A stretch of DNA of 64,000 nt. It comes from Beduini massiliensis. Its GTDB lineage: Bacteria > Bacillota_I > Bacilli_A > Erysipelotrichales > Coprobacillaceae. The DNA is taken from positions 1 to 64,000 of the forward strand of contig NZ_CDPP01000005.1 in NCBI RefSeq assembly GCF_000829905.1. The letters run 5' to 3'. The position numbers and the translations under genes were made by a program. Below are positions 32,601 through 40,316 of this stretch, piece by piece. The notes beneath the pieces are model-generated. The model was not told where the DNA came from, did not search any database, and saw only the letters and a program-made list of their open reading frames with translations. Position 1 is the stretch's first letter. The number at the start of each line of letters is the position of its first letter.

Positions 32601-33951
32601 TACTGTAGCGGATAAGACGGCTTATGGCTATGCGAAAGGATATGCTGAATTGCTGGGAATTGATAATTCGATTCGTTCAGCCGAACTGGAACGCATTGCC
32701 ATGGGATGTACAGGGGTTAAACGTACCAGTGGTCAGCATCCCGGAGGGATCATCGTTATTCCGGGATACATGGATGTGTATGATTTTACGCCGATCCAGT
32801 TCCCGGCAGATGATGTCAGCGCTTCATGGAAAACAACCCATTTCGACTTCCATGCCATCCATGACAATGTATTGAAATTGGATATTTTAGGGCATGTTGA
32901 CCCTACCGTAACGAGAATGCTGCAGGACTTAACCGGAATTGATCCAAAAGACATTCCGACAAACGATCCACAGGTAATGAGTCTTTTCACTTCAACAAAA
33001 GCAATGGGAATTGATCTTAGCTATTTAAACTGCAAGACCGGGGCATTGGGATTACCTGAGTTTGGTACCCAGTTCGTTCGTGGAATGTTGGAACAGACAC
33101 AGCCTAAAAACTTTAACGACTTATTGATTATTTCCGGTTTGTCTCATGGAACCGATGTTTATTTGGGAAATGCTGAATCCTTAATCAAATCAGGAACCTG
33201 CACCTTATCCGAAGTTATCGGATGTCGTGATGATATCATGGTATATTTAATTGAAAAGGGACTGCCTAATAAAGATGCTTTCGATATCATGGAATGTGTG
33301 CGTAAGGGAAAATCTCCAAAAGTCTTCCCGGAAAAAGATTATGAAAATTTAATGAAAAAATACAATGTACCGGATTGGTATATTGAATCATGTAAGAAAA
33401 TCAAATACATGTTCCCCAAAGCTCATGCGGCAGCTTATGTATTGTCTGCAATTCGTGTAGCTTGGTGGAAACTGTATTATCCAAGAGAATATTATGCTGT
33501 TTATTTTACGACTCGCTGCGATGCCTATGATATTGAAACAATGATCAAAGGTAAAGAAGCCATCCTGCTTAGAAAGCAAGAAATCGAAAAAAGCAAACAA
33601 GAATACAATTCTACTAAGAAAGATGAAGATTTGTTAGGAATGTTTGAAATTGCATTAGAGATGTATGAACGTGGATTCCATTTCAATAACGTCTCTTTAG
33701 ATAAATCGGATGCTACGGACTTTATTTTAGATCCTGATGATGACAAAGCTTTAATTCCGCCGTTTACCGCTATCGATGGTTTAGGTGAAGCAGTTGGAAT
33801 CAGCGTGATTGAAGCAAGAAAAGAAAATCCGTTCTTATCAAAAGAAGACGTCGTAAAACGTACGCGTTTAAATAATACACATATCAAATTTATGAGTAAA
33901 TTAAATGTCTTTGAGGGAATGGAAGAAGAAAATCAGTTGTCTTTATTTTAA
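29644..33951 (+). CDS. polC: DNA polymerase III subunit alpha, PolC type
   Basis: Main replicative polymerase of low-GC Gram-positives with built-in proofreading. 1435 aa. Order: N-terminal domain, OB fold (about 210-300), PHP domain starting ELHTHSKMSTMDG (about 311), inserted DEDD exonuclease starting FDLETTGLS (Asp about 400), PHP continuation, palm with VPDIDLNFSGDYQ (catalytic Asp residues about 952-954), zinc-binding YYCPNCQYSEF ... CPKCGKPL just before it, fingers, and a C-terminal tail ending NQLSLF, a likely beta-clamp-binding motif. proS, which precedes polC in Bacillus, is absent. Confidence 0.99.
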   Translation: MNKMEILLEQLQLENTTQLKETAVIEKVEIEHDAFTFYIRLESLLDYHEFTQLQSHLDRFPYPCDFLFSLNKLFYREDDIANYFLYFCKRHAQDYPQLSCVEPSQIQLDRDLLRIELVNEIQLNSIEPLKPKLVAFFHTLGIDLFIDFYVNKENPDYQRMLAEMETQRTQEVYIKPTPIAPTKKENKYVPYNSKKFNDVIALKLNEINGDLPNVSVQGYVFKVELTKIRSGKHIQSIWLTDYTDSIMCKRFENARMDLDALNEVKKGVWIKVIGEVKFDSFARETVMMANQLEIIPAPLARTDKAEKKRVELHTHSKMSTMDGIANVSDYIDQAAKWGHQAIAITDHGNVQSFPEAQQAANKAGIKMLYGCEVNMIDPTLHIVRNATKAPLRDAVYVSFDLETTGLSVIHDGITEFGAVKIKNGEVIDRLQSFINPEKEISAKITQLTSITNEMVKDAPTIKEFLPTIKAFFGDDIIVAHNATFDVGFLNESCKRHGMELIHNPYIDSLPLARAIMKPMKSYRLGTVARHYKVGYDEEVAHRADYDAEVLGSVFNLLISDAMDKKKIAYLDELNSLQTMNTYQLVFPYHATLLVKNKIGLKNLFKIVSKSCTEFYYGDARIPKEVLEEYRDGLLIGSSCYRSDVFEAALNLGDNELEEYMKFYDYIEIQPFADYYHLIDRGNLQSEEDLIISLKRLIAMAKKLNKLIVATGDVHFLNPTDKIYRDVFIANPTIGINRRAHPLCNRKDPRAFTPSQYFRTTDEMMECYPYLDHHETYEYVVENTNKIADMIDGDFSVVHDQLFTPGIEGVDELLTELCYKNAHKMYGDPLPEVIEARLERELGNIIKHGFAVIYYIAHKLVKKSNDDGYLVGSRGSVGSSFVATMAEITEVNPLAPHYYCPNCQYSEFVEEEGIADGYDLPDKLCPKCGKPLKGDGHNIPFETFLGFNADKVPDIDLNFSGDYQWKAHNYTQVLFGEDKVYRAGTISTVADKTAYGYAKGYAELLGIDNSIRSAELERIAMGCTGVKRTSGQHPGGIIVIPGYMDVYDFTPIQFPADDVSASWKTTHFDFHAIHDNVLKLDILGHVDPTVTRMLQDLTGIDPKDIPTNDPQVMSLFTSTKAMGIDLSYLNCKTGALGLPEFGTQFVRGMLEQTQPKNFNDLLIISGLSHGTDVYLGNAESLIKSGTCTLSEVIGCRDDIMVYLIEKGLPNKDAFDIMECVRKGKSPKVFPEKDYENLMKKYNVPDWYIESCKKIKYMFPKAHAAAYVLSAIRVAWWKLYYPREYYAVYFTTRCDAYDIETMIKGKEAILLRKQEIEKSKQEYNSTKKDEDLLGMFEIALEMYERGFHFNNVSLDKSDATDFILDPDDDKALIPPFTAIDGLGEAVGISVIEARKENPFLSKEDVVKRTRLNNTHIKFMSKLNVFEGMEEENQLSLF

Positions 33952-33963
33952 AAGGGCCTGCTT

Positions 33964-34551
33964 ATGTACTGTATTATCATTACCGGAGTACCGGCATCAG
34001 GGAAAACAACTTTAGCGCATTATTTGAGTCAGATACTGCATATTCCAATGGTTTCAAAAGATGAAATGAAAGAAATATTATTTGACACAGTTGGTTTTGA
34101 CAATCGAAAAGAAAAAGTGAAGCTTGGTGTGGGAAGTACAAAGCTGTTGTACTATTTTGCTGGCAGGATGATGCAGGCAAAACAGGATTTTATTTTAGAA
34201 AATAATTTTGAAAAGAGCGACGAAGATGATTTGAAGCAATTATTTGAAAAAAGTAAGTATCAATGTCTTACATTAAAACTGACAGGGGATCTTTTCACAA
34301 TCTATGAACGTTATGTGAAACGTGAGTTTCATCCCTCAAGACATCGAGGGCATATTGTCAATGATCATTATCCAACTAATGAAAAAATATTTCCTTGTCC
34401 TTCTTCTTTTGAGGATTATCAAAAGGGAATTCAACATCGTGGCATGGACGATTTTAATGGAGTGGGAAAGATCGTAGAAATAGATGTTACTCACTTGGAA
34501 AGTCTCGACTATCAAGAGATTGCTGTCAATATCAAAGCACAATTGGAATAA
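33964..34551 (+). CDS. P-loop kinase-like ATPase of unknown substrate
   Basis: 195 aa. A clear Walker A GVPASGKTTLAHYLSQ at residues 8-23 and the pattern IPMVSKDEMKEILFDTVGF resemble the AAA_33/zeta-toxin-like family of small-molecule kinases. ILENNFEKSDEDD may hold a Walker B-like acidic site. The substrate is unknown. The gene is 12 nt after polC, so it is probably cotranscribed; the only visible terminator is after it. It could be a nucleoside or sugar kinase; I cannot narrow it from sequence alone. Confidence 0.75.
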   Translation: MYCIIITGVPASGKTTLAHYLSQILHIPMVSKDEMKEILFDTVGFDNRKEKVKLGVGSTKLLYYFAGRMMQAKQDFILENNFEKSDEDDLKQLFEKSKYQCLTLKLTGDLFTIYERYVKREFHPSRHRGHIVNDHYPTNEKIFPCPSSFEDYQKGIQHRGMDDFNGVGKIVEIDVTHLESLDYQEIAVNIKAQLE

Positions 34552-34582
34552 AAAAAACGTAGATCATCGACCTACGTTTTTT
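34552..34582. terminator. Bidirectional terminator between the P-loop gene and lipoprotein gene
   Basis: AAAAAACGTAGATC pairs with GACCTACGTTTTTT around an ATC loop with one A-C mismatch. Runs of A and T on both sides fit convergent genes. Confidence 0.85.
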
Positions 34583-35222
34583 AATAACATTTAGAGCAAG
34601 GTTCATAACCTAGACTCTGCGCCTCTTCAAGACTGACAGCCCGCGGGCTTTTCATATTGCTGCAATTCGGGTTTGAATGATATTTTTTTCCGTTTTTTGG
34701 CAGATAAACCGTGCTGGTGTTTGGAACGGCATTGTTTGGAGTGGATTCATTCGCTTGTGATGCCTCTGCCTGTTTCTGCTCTTCCAACGCTTTCGCAGCT
34801 GCTTCAGCTTCTTGTCTTTCCTTTTCTGCCGCTTCTTTAGCCGCCTGTTCTTCCTGTGCCGCTTTTTCCTTTGCTTTTTTAGTATTTACTACATTGATGG
34901 TTATTTTATTGCTTTCTACATCATCTTTCATTATGTAAAGTGTTGCGAGTCCTTCATTTTGATGAGTTTTGATCGTAAAGGAGTGATCGCTGACCTTTGT
35001 CAAAGTGATAAGTGTATTATCGCTTAGAACGATATCCTCCTCTTCAATGTTGGTTTTGGCAGGTTCGATATTAACATTAAAAGTCTGACTTTGGTCAAAA
35101 TCTAAAGTAACATCTTGACTGTCAATATGAAGACTTTTTATTTTTGTCTCAGCGGAACAGCCGCCAAGAAAGAAAACAATAAATAAAAGAAACATTATTC
35201 TGATGATTTTTTTATGTTGCAT
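34581..35222 (-). CDS. Lipoprotein with Ig-like domain, coiled coil and Cys-rich C-terminal motif
   Basis: 213 aa. Lipoprotein signal with lipobox FLGGC (Cys22). Residues about 27-100 look like a bacterial Ig-like (Big) domain. Residues about 105-145 are a Lys/Glu/Ala coiled coil. The C-terminus, YLPKNGKKYHSNPNCSNM ... EPCSKCY, is a small Cys/His module that may bind zinc and occurs at the ends of varied extracellular proteins. Start: the ATG at 35222 has GGAGG at ideal spacing; the upstream ATG at 35237 contains that ribosome binding site itself. Anchored outside the membrane; function unknown. Confidence 0.8.
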   Translation of the reverse strand: MQHKKIIRIMFLLFIVFFLGGCSAETKIKSLHIDSQDVTLDFDQSQTFNVNIEPAKTNIEEEDIVLSDNTLITLTKVSDHSFTIKTHQNEGLATLYIMKDDVESNKITINVVNTKKAKEKAAQEEQAAKEAAEKERQEAEAAAKALEEQKQAEASQANESTPNNAVPNTSTVYLPKNGKKYHSNPNCSNMKSPRAVSLEEAQSLGYEPCSKCY

Positions 35223-35450
35223 AAGCATTTCCTCCATGATTGTTGTATAGAGTGTTGATTGGATTCACCTCTTTTTCATTTGAAATGTTGGGGAAATGAC
35301 ACTTAAAGAAACTTATCACCATTATCATAGAATAATAGAGATAAATATTCAATCTTAATTCTGATCTTTTTCAAAATTATTCCACTTTTGATGAATATTT
35401 TATTTAATTTAAAAAATAGTCGATAAAACCAATGAAAAAGTAGTATTTAA
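35223..35450. other. AT-rich intergenic region upstream of the lipoprotein gene
   Basis: About 230 bp without an ORF between the divergent lipoprotein gene and the rimP promoter. No clear promoter for the lipoprotein gene, repeat or RNA could be identified. Confidence 0.6.
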
Positions 35451-35479
35451 TTGACATAACAGTAATTATATACTATAAT
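35451..35479 (+). promoter_or_regulatory. Consensus promoter of rimP-nusA operon
   Basis: TTGACA (35451-35456), 17-bp spacer, TATAAT (35474-35479). Perfect sigma-A consensus. Confidence 0.92.
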
Positions 35480-35490
35480 GAAAATGTCAT

Positions 35491-35544
35491 TTAGATACTA
35501 AAGCAACGAATCTAAAAGAGTGGGGGGACCCACTCTTTATTATT
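35491..35544 (+). promoter_or_regulatory. Leader attenuator of rimP-nusA operon
   Basis: Two hairpins in the untranslated leader. TTAGAT (35491-35496) pairs with ATCTAA (35510-35515). Then AAAGAGTGGG (35515-35524), loop GGGA and CCCACTCTTT (35529-35538) form a strong stem followed by the weak, interrupted U-tract ATTATT. This is the shape of a NusA-dependent terminator; in B. subtilis the same operon is known to be autoregulated by NusA through a weak leader terminator. Confidence 0.7.
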
Positions 35545-35559
35545 GGAAAGGGAGATAAA

Positions 35560-36027
35560 ATGGAATTAATTCAACAGATTTCTGATATGATTAAACCGAT
35601 TTTAAATGAAGCACAGTGCTATGAAGATGAAATCGTTTATGAAAAAGAAAATAATGAATGGTATTTAAGAATCTTTATTGAAAAAATAAACGGTGCATTA
35701 GATATGGAAACATGTGTCAACGTATCAGAACAAATCAGTGCGCTTCTTGATGAATCAGACCCAATTAAAGGTGAATACTATTTAGAAGTGTCTTCACCGG
35801 GAGCGGAAAAGCCGTTAAAGAACTTGGAACAGATCAGCCATTCGATTGGTAAATATGTTTATATTAAACTAGCGATGCCAATGGCAGGTTTAGACGAAGT
35901 GTATGGGACAATATTAGAAGTCAACGATCAGATCATTCATTTAGAATACCTAGTGAAAAATATTAAGAAACGTATTGAAATAGATTATGATCGTATTAAG
36001 TTTATTCGATTGGCTGTCAAATTTTAA
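35560..36027 (+). CDS. rimP: Ribosome maturation factor RimP
   Basis: Assists 30S subunit maturation. 155 aa. Typical features are the VYEKENNEWYLRIFIEK strand region, DMETCVNVSEQISALLDE and YYLEVSSPGAEKPLK. Ribosome binding site GGGAG. First gene of rimP-nusA-ylxR-ylxQ-infB-rbfA. Confidence 0.97.
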   Translation: MELIQQISDMIKPILNEAQCYEDEIVYEKENNEWYLRIFIEKINGALDMETCVNVSEQISALLDESDPIKGEYYLEVSSPGAEKPLKNLEQISHSIGKYVYIKLAMPMAGLDEVYGTILEVNDQIIHLEYLVKNIKKRIEIDYDRIKFIRLAVKF

Positions 36028-36043
36028 GGAGGAATAAAACAAA

Positions 36044-37426
36044 ATGGCTGGGAATAAAAAGTTTATTGAAGCTTTAGAAATATTAGAGAATGAACGTGGT
36101 ATTAAAAAAGAAATCGTATTAGATGCATTAAAAGAAGCTTTAGAAAAATCTTATAAGAAAAACTATTTAAGTCCGGATTCAATCGTTCGTGTGGATATCG
36201 ATCCTAAAACAGCGAAGATTTCATTGCATGAGATTAAAACGGTGGTGGAAGAAGTCGAAGATGAAGATATCGAACTTTCATTGGAAGAAGCTCATGAAAT
36301 CAATCCTAATTATAAAATTGGTGATGTGGTTGAAAATGCCGTATCGCCGGATATCTTTGGACGCTTAGCGGCGGTGCAGACTAAACAGATCTTGCGTCAA
36401 AAGATTAGAGAAGCAGAAAAAGAAAGTTTATATAATGAGTTTATTGATAAGAAAGATGAAATTATTACCGGAATCGTGGATCGTGTAGAAGATCGTTTTG
36501 CGATTGTCAACATAGGCAAAACAGGAGCTTTCTTAGCGGCGAATCAGCAGATTCCAGGTGAAAAACTGATTGAAGGACAACATTTAAAAGTATATGTTTC
36601 CGAAGTCGATCATGGAACAAAAGGAACGCATATCGTTGTTTCAAGAACGGAACCCGGGTTAGTTAAGCGTTTATTTGAAATGGAAGTCCCTGAAATTTAT
36701 GAAGGTATCGTGGAGATTTTCTCAGTTTCAAGAGAAGCTGGAGAGAGAAGCAAGATTGCCGTTTATACAAAAGCAGACGATATTGATCCAATCGGGTCAT
36801 GTGTTGGTCCAAAAGGAACCCGTGTTAAAAACATCGTTGAAGAGCTGCACGGAGAAATGATTGATATTGTGGAATATTCAAAAGATCCGGCAACCTTCAT
36901 TTCCAATGCTTTAGCTCCGTCTAATGTCATTAATGTCAGTATCAATGAAGAAGATAAGTCTGCGTTTGTTGTAGTGCCGGATAATCAATTGTCTTTAGCC
37001 ATTGGGAAACGTGGTCAGAATGCTCGTTTAGCGGCACGTTTAACAGGATGGAAGATTGATATTAAATCATTGAGTGATGCTATTAGTGAAGGGTTATATT
37101 CTTTAGAAGAAGTTAAACATGAAGAATATAAAGATATCGAAGAAGAAATGTTGGCGGAAACGACTGTGGAAGAAGTGGAAGCGGCAGAAGAAGTAATAGA
37201 GGAAATTGCGGAAGAATCCGATGTAAATGAAGATGTGATTGAAGCAATGCCGGCAGAAGCGGTCGTTGAGGAAATCGTAGAAGAAACACCAGTGGCACCT
37301 GTACAGGAAACAAAGAAACCGGTAGTTGAAGAAGACGATGAAGATGATTACTTTGATGATGAATACAGTAAATATGACGAAGAAATCGATTACGATGAAT
37401 TTGATAAATATTACGATGAAGATTAG
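36044..37426 (+). CDS. nusA: Transcription termination/antitermination protein NusA with long acidic tail
   Basis: RNA-polymerase-binding factor for pausing, termination and antitermination. 460 aa. N-terminal RNAP-binding domain (1-125), S1 domain (about 133-200), and KH1 and KH2 (about 200-345, with SCVGPKGTRVKNIVEEL and LAIGKRGQNARLAARLTGW). From about residue 355 an Asp/Glu-rich tail of about 100 residues ends DEFDKYYDED. B. subtilis NusA is about 371 aa and lacks such a tail. It is not the AR1/AR2 repeats of E. coli; I see only low-complexity acid. Confidence 0.97.
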   Translation: MAGNKKFIEALEILENERGIKKEIVLDALKEALEKSYKKNYLSPDSIVRVDIDPKTAKISLHEIKTVVEEVEDEDIELSLEEAHEINPNYKIGDVVENAVSPDIFGRLAAVQTKQILRQKIREAEKESLYNEFIDKKDEIITGIVDRVEDRFAIVNIGKTGAFLAANQQIPGEKLIEGQHLKVYVSEVDHGTKGTHIVVSRTEPGLVKRLFEMEVPEIYEGIVEIFSVSREAGERSKIAVYTKADDIDPIGSCVGPKGTRVKNIVEELHGEMIDIVEYSKDPATFISNALAPSNVINVSINEEDKSAFVVVPDNQLSLAIGKRGQNARLAARLTGWKIDIKSLSDAISEGLYSLEEVKHEEYKDIEEEMLAETTVEEVEAAEEVIEEIAEESDVNEDVIEAMPAEAVVEEIVEETPVAPVQETKKPVVEEDDEDDYFDDEYSKYDEEIDYDEFDKYYDED

Positions 37427-37437
37427 GAGGGTTTTAG

Positions 37438-37692
37438 ATGAAAAAAATCCCACTGAGAAAATGTGTAGCGACGGGAGAACAATGTCCTAAAAAGGAATTG
37501 ATCCGAATCGTTAAAAACAAAGAAAATGAAGTTTTTATTGATTATACAGGAAAGCAAAACGGCCGTGGTGCTTATCTGAAAAAATCAAAAGAAGCGATTG
37601 AACTGGCAAAGAAAAAAGGGTCTTTAGATCGCTCATTGGAAACGAAAGTATCAGAAGCGATCTATGAGGAATTACTGAAGAATGTTGAATAA
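37438..37692 (+). CDS. ylxR: YlxR family RNA-binding protein (RnpM)
   Basis: Small DUF448 protein. 84 aa. Signature PLRKCVATGEQCPKKELIRIV and GRGAYLKKS. Conserved in the nusA-infB operon; recently linked to RNase P modulation (RnpM) in Firmicutes. Ribosome binding site GGAGGG. Overlaps ylxQ by 11 nt. Confidence 0.94.
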   Translation: MKKIPLRKCVATGEQCPKKELIRIVKNKENEVFIDYTGKQNGRGAYLKKSKEAIELAKKKGSLDRSLETKVSEAIYEELLKNVE

Positions 37693-37981
37693 AGATGTTC
37701 TTCATTATATTGGTTTGATAATGCGTTCGAGAAACCTCGCCAGTGGTGAAGGCGTATTGTTAAGTATTCGGGATAAATCAGCGAAATTGGTTATTATTGC
37801 TGAAGATGCTAGTGATAACACGAAGAAACGTTTAATAGATAAGTGTACACATTACAAAATTGAGTATATAATAATAGGTGATAGTACAGAATTATCGAAT
37901 GCCATCGGTAAAAGCAATCGTATGGCAATCGCTGTGCTGGATAAGAAATTTGCTGAAAAATTAAAAGAAAAGATAGGGTAG
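37682..37981 (+). CDS. ylxQ: YlxQ, L7Ae-family RNA-binding protein
   Basis: 99 aa protein of the L7Ae/L30e fold, which binds kink-turn RNA in relatives. Signatures are [34 protein letters not shown] and [15 protein letters not shown]. Its role in bacteria is not established. Conserved between ylxR and infB. Confidence 0.92.
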   Translation: MLNKDVLHYIGLIMRSRNLASGEGVLLSIRDKSAKLVIIAEDASDNTKKRLIDKCTHYKIEYIIIGDSTELSNAIGKSNRMAIAVLDKKFAEKLKEKIG

Positions 37982-37989
37982 GTGGTTAT

Positions 37990-39852
37990 ATGGCAAAGAT
38001 GAATAAAAATAAGAGACCAAATCGTTCTGGTAAAAAAATGGCTCCTAAAAAGAAAACATTGATTTCGAACGTGCCAAATAAAAAAGAAGAAGTGAAGGTA
38101 GGAGACGGAATCGTTGTTTATGAGGAAGGCATTACGGTTGGTGAATTAGCTGAAAAAATCAATCAAACCCCTGCAAATGTTATTAAAGTTTTATTTATGT
38201 TAGGGAAAATGGTAACGATCAATTCTTCATTGGATGATGAAAACGTTGAATTGGTATGTATGGAATATGGTTATGAAATCAAGAAACATATCGAAGTCAG
38301 TGAAGTTAACTTTGAAGAAATTGAAATTGTTGATGATGAAAAGGATTTAATGAATCGTCCGCCGGTTGTAACGATCATGGGACATGTTGACCATGGAAAA
38401 ACAACTTTGTTGGATACGATTCGTAAAACAAGTGTTGTCGACGGTGAATTTGGTGGAATTACACAGCATATCGGGGCTTACCAAGTGTTGATCAATGATA
38501 AGAAAATTACTTTCTTGGATACACCGGGACATGAAGCGTTCACGGCGATGCGTGCACGTGGAGCTCAGGTGACGGATATCGTTATTATTGTTGTAGCCGC
38601 TGATGATGGTGTCATGCCTCAAACAAGAGAAGCGGTTGACCATGCCAAAGCAGCTGGGGTTCCCATCATTGTCGCGGTCAATAAAATCGATAAACCAGGA
38701 GCAAACCCTGACAATATCAAATCACAAATGGCAGATTTAGGATTAACGCCTGAAGAATGGGGCGGAGATACTGTATATTGTGAAATCTCAGCGAAAATGA
38801 ACATGGGAATTGAAGATTTACTGGAAACGATCTTGGTTGTTTCAGAAATGGCAGATTTAAAAGCGAATCCAAAACGTTATGCATATGGAACTGTTGTTGA
38901 GGGTAAACTAGATAGAGGACGTGGTCCTGTCGCGACTTTACTTGTACAAAACGGAACGTTAAGAACGGGAGATCCAATCGTTGTAGGGGCCGCTTATGGA
39001 CGTGTGCGTCAGATGCTGAACGATAAAGGAAAAGAAATTACGGAAGCAGGACCTTCAACACCGGTTGAAATTACAGGTTTAAATGAAGTGCCGGTTGCCG
39101 GGGATAAGTTTATGGCATTTGAAACTGAAAAAATGTCACGTCATGTTGGTGAAGAAAGAAGTAAATTAAAACAAGATAAAGATAGAAAAACAACAAGTGC
39201 TTTATCATTGGATGATTTATTCTCTAAGATCAATGAAGGTGCTGTTCAAGACTTAAACATCATTGTAAAATCTGATGTTCAGGGAACGGCTGAAGCTGTG
39301 AAATCATCATTGGAAAAAATCAATATTGACGGCATTCGAGTAAATGTTATTCGTTCAACTGTCGGAAGTATTTCTGAATCTGATATCCTTTTAGCGAGTG
39401 CTTCACAGGCAATTATTTATGGATTTAACGTTAGACCGGAAGCAAATGTACGTAAGAAAGCGGAAGAAGAAGGCGTAGAAATTCGTTTACACAACATCAT
39501 TTATAAAATGGTAGAAGAAATTGAAGCGGCAATGCAGGGAATGCTTGCACCGGAGATCGAAGAAGTCATCATCGGACAGGCAGAAATCAGACAAGTTATC
39601 AAAGTATCTAAAGTCGGATCGGTAGCTGGATGTTATGTGACAGATGGTGTGATGCGCAGAGATTGCGGCGTTCGTTTGATCAGAGACGGTATTGTGATTT
39701 ATACTGGTAAACTAGGTTCTTTAAAACGTTACCAAAACGATGCAAAAGAAGTAGCACAAGGGTATGAATGCGGTCTGACAATCGAAAACTACAATGATAT
39801 CAAAGAAAACGATATTGTCGAAGGATTTGAAATGCAAGAAGTCGCAAGATAG
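37990..39852 (+). CDS. infB: Translation initiation factor IF-2
   Basis: GTPase that places initiator tRNA on the 30S subunit. 620 aa. G1 is [10 protein letters not shown] (131-140), G3 [18 protein letters not shown]4 NKIDKPG. The C-terminal tRNA-binding domain contains [22 protein letters not shown]. The N-terminal extension is short (about 120 aa), shorter than in Bacillus (total about 716). Confidence 0.99.
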   Translation: MAKMNKNKRPNRSGKKMAPKKKTLISNVPNKKEEVKVGDGIVVYEEGITVGELAEKINQTPANVIKVLFMLGKMVTINSSLDDENVELVCMEYGYEIKKHIEVSEVNFEEIEIVDDEKDLMNRPPVVTIMGHVDHGKTTLLDTIRKTSVVDGEFGGITQHIGAYQVLINDKKITFLDTPGHEAFTAMRARGAQVTDIVIIVVAADDGVMPQTREAVDHAKAAGVPIIVAVNKIDKPGANPDNIKSQMADLGLTPEEWGGDTVYCEISAKMNMGIEDLLETILVVSEMADLKANPKRYAYGTVVEGKLDRGRGPVATLLVQNGTLRTGDPIVVGAAYGRVRQMLNDKGKEITEAGPSTPVEITGLNEVPVAGDKFMAFETEKMSRHVGEERSKLKQDKDRKTTSALSLDDLFSKINEGAVQDLNIIVKSDVQGTAEAVKSSLEKINIDGIRVNVIRSTVGSISESDILLASASQAIIYGFNVRPEANVRKKAEEEGVEIRLHNIIYKMVEEIEAAMQGMLAPEIEEVIIGQAEIRQVIKVSKVGSVAGCYVTDGVMRRDCGVRLIRDGIVIYTGKLGSLKRYQNDAKEVAQGYECGLTIENYNDIKENDIVEGFEMQEVAR

Positions 39853-39864
39853 TTGGAGGCTTTT

Positions 39865-40218
39865 ATGGTTTTAAAGAAAGAAAAATTAAATGGGATCATT
39901 CAAAGAGAATTAACACAGATCCTGCAAATGGAAGTGAAAGATCCGAAGATTGGATTTTGCACAATCACTGCAGTCGATGTGACACGTGATCTTTCAATCG
40001 CTAAAATCTATGTAACCTTTTTAGGAAAAGATTATGATACGCGTGATGGATTAGAAGCACTCAATCGTTCAAAAGGGTTTATTCGTACCTTGTTGGCGAA
40101 GCGTTTAACGATCCGTCGTGTACCGGAATTACATTTCTTATTGGATACATCATTAGATTATGGGAATAAAATTGAAAAGATCATTAAAGAGATTCATACG
40201 AATGAGCCAAATGAATAG
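39865..40218 (+). CDS. rbfA: Ribosome-binding factor A
   Basis: Cold-shock 30S maturation factor. 117 aa with a KH-like fold: LNGIIQRELTQILQMEVKDP, VTRDLSIAKIYVTFLG and RRVPELHFLLDTSLDYGNKI. Start ATG 39865 follows GGAGG; an upstream TTG (39853) overlaps the infB end and is not favoured. Last gene of the operon, followed by a strong terminator. Confidence 0.97.
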   Translation: MVLKKEKLNGIIQRELTQILQMEVKDPKIGFCTITAVDVTRDLSIAKIYVTFLGKDYDTRDGLEALNRSKGFIRTLLAKRLTIRRVPELHFLLDTSLDYGNKIEKIIKEIHTNEPNE

Positions 40219-40220
40219 AG

Positions 40221-40248
40221 ACTATCCGATTTTCGGATAGTTTTTTTT
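40221..40248 (+). terminator. nusA operon terminator
   Basis: ACTATCCGA (40221-40229), loop TTT, TCGGATAGT (40233-40241), T run. Confidence 0.93.
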
Positions 40249-40289
40249 TATGGAAACAAGCATTTTGTTCACACTAACAATAGGTTTTT

Positions 40290-40298
40290 TGTTATAAT
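40290..40298 (+). promoter_or_regulatory. Extended -10 promoter of nagA
   Basis: TGT-TATAAT (TATAAT at 40293-40298) with no good -35, about 19 bp before the start codon. Confidence 0.6.
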
Positions 40299-40316
40299 AA
40301 GCACGAGGTGATAAAA

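Noticed and set aside
34711-34938. Cys/Ala/Ser-rich plus-strand open frame opposite the lipoprotein coiled coil
   Set aside because: Antisense shadow of the repetitive Lys/Glu/Ala codons; no ribosome binding site.
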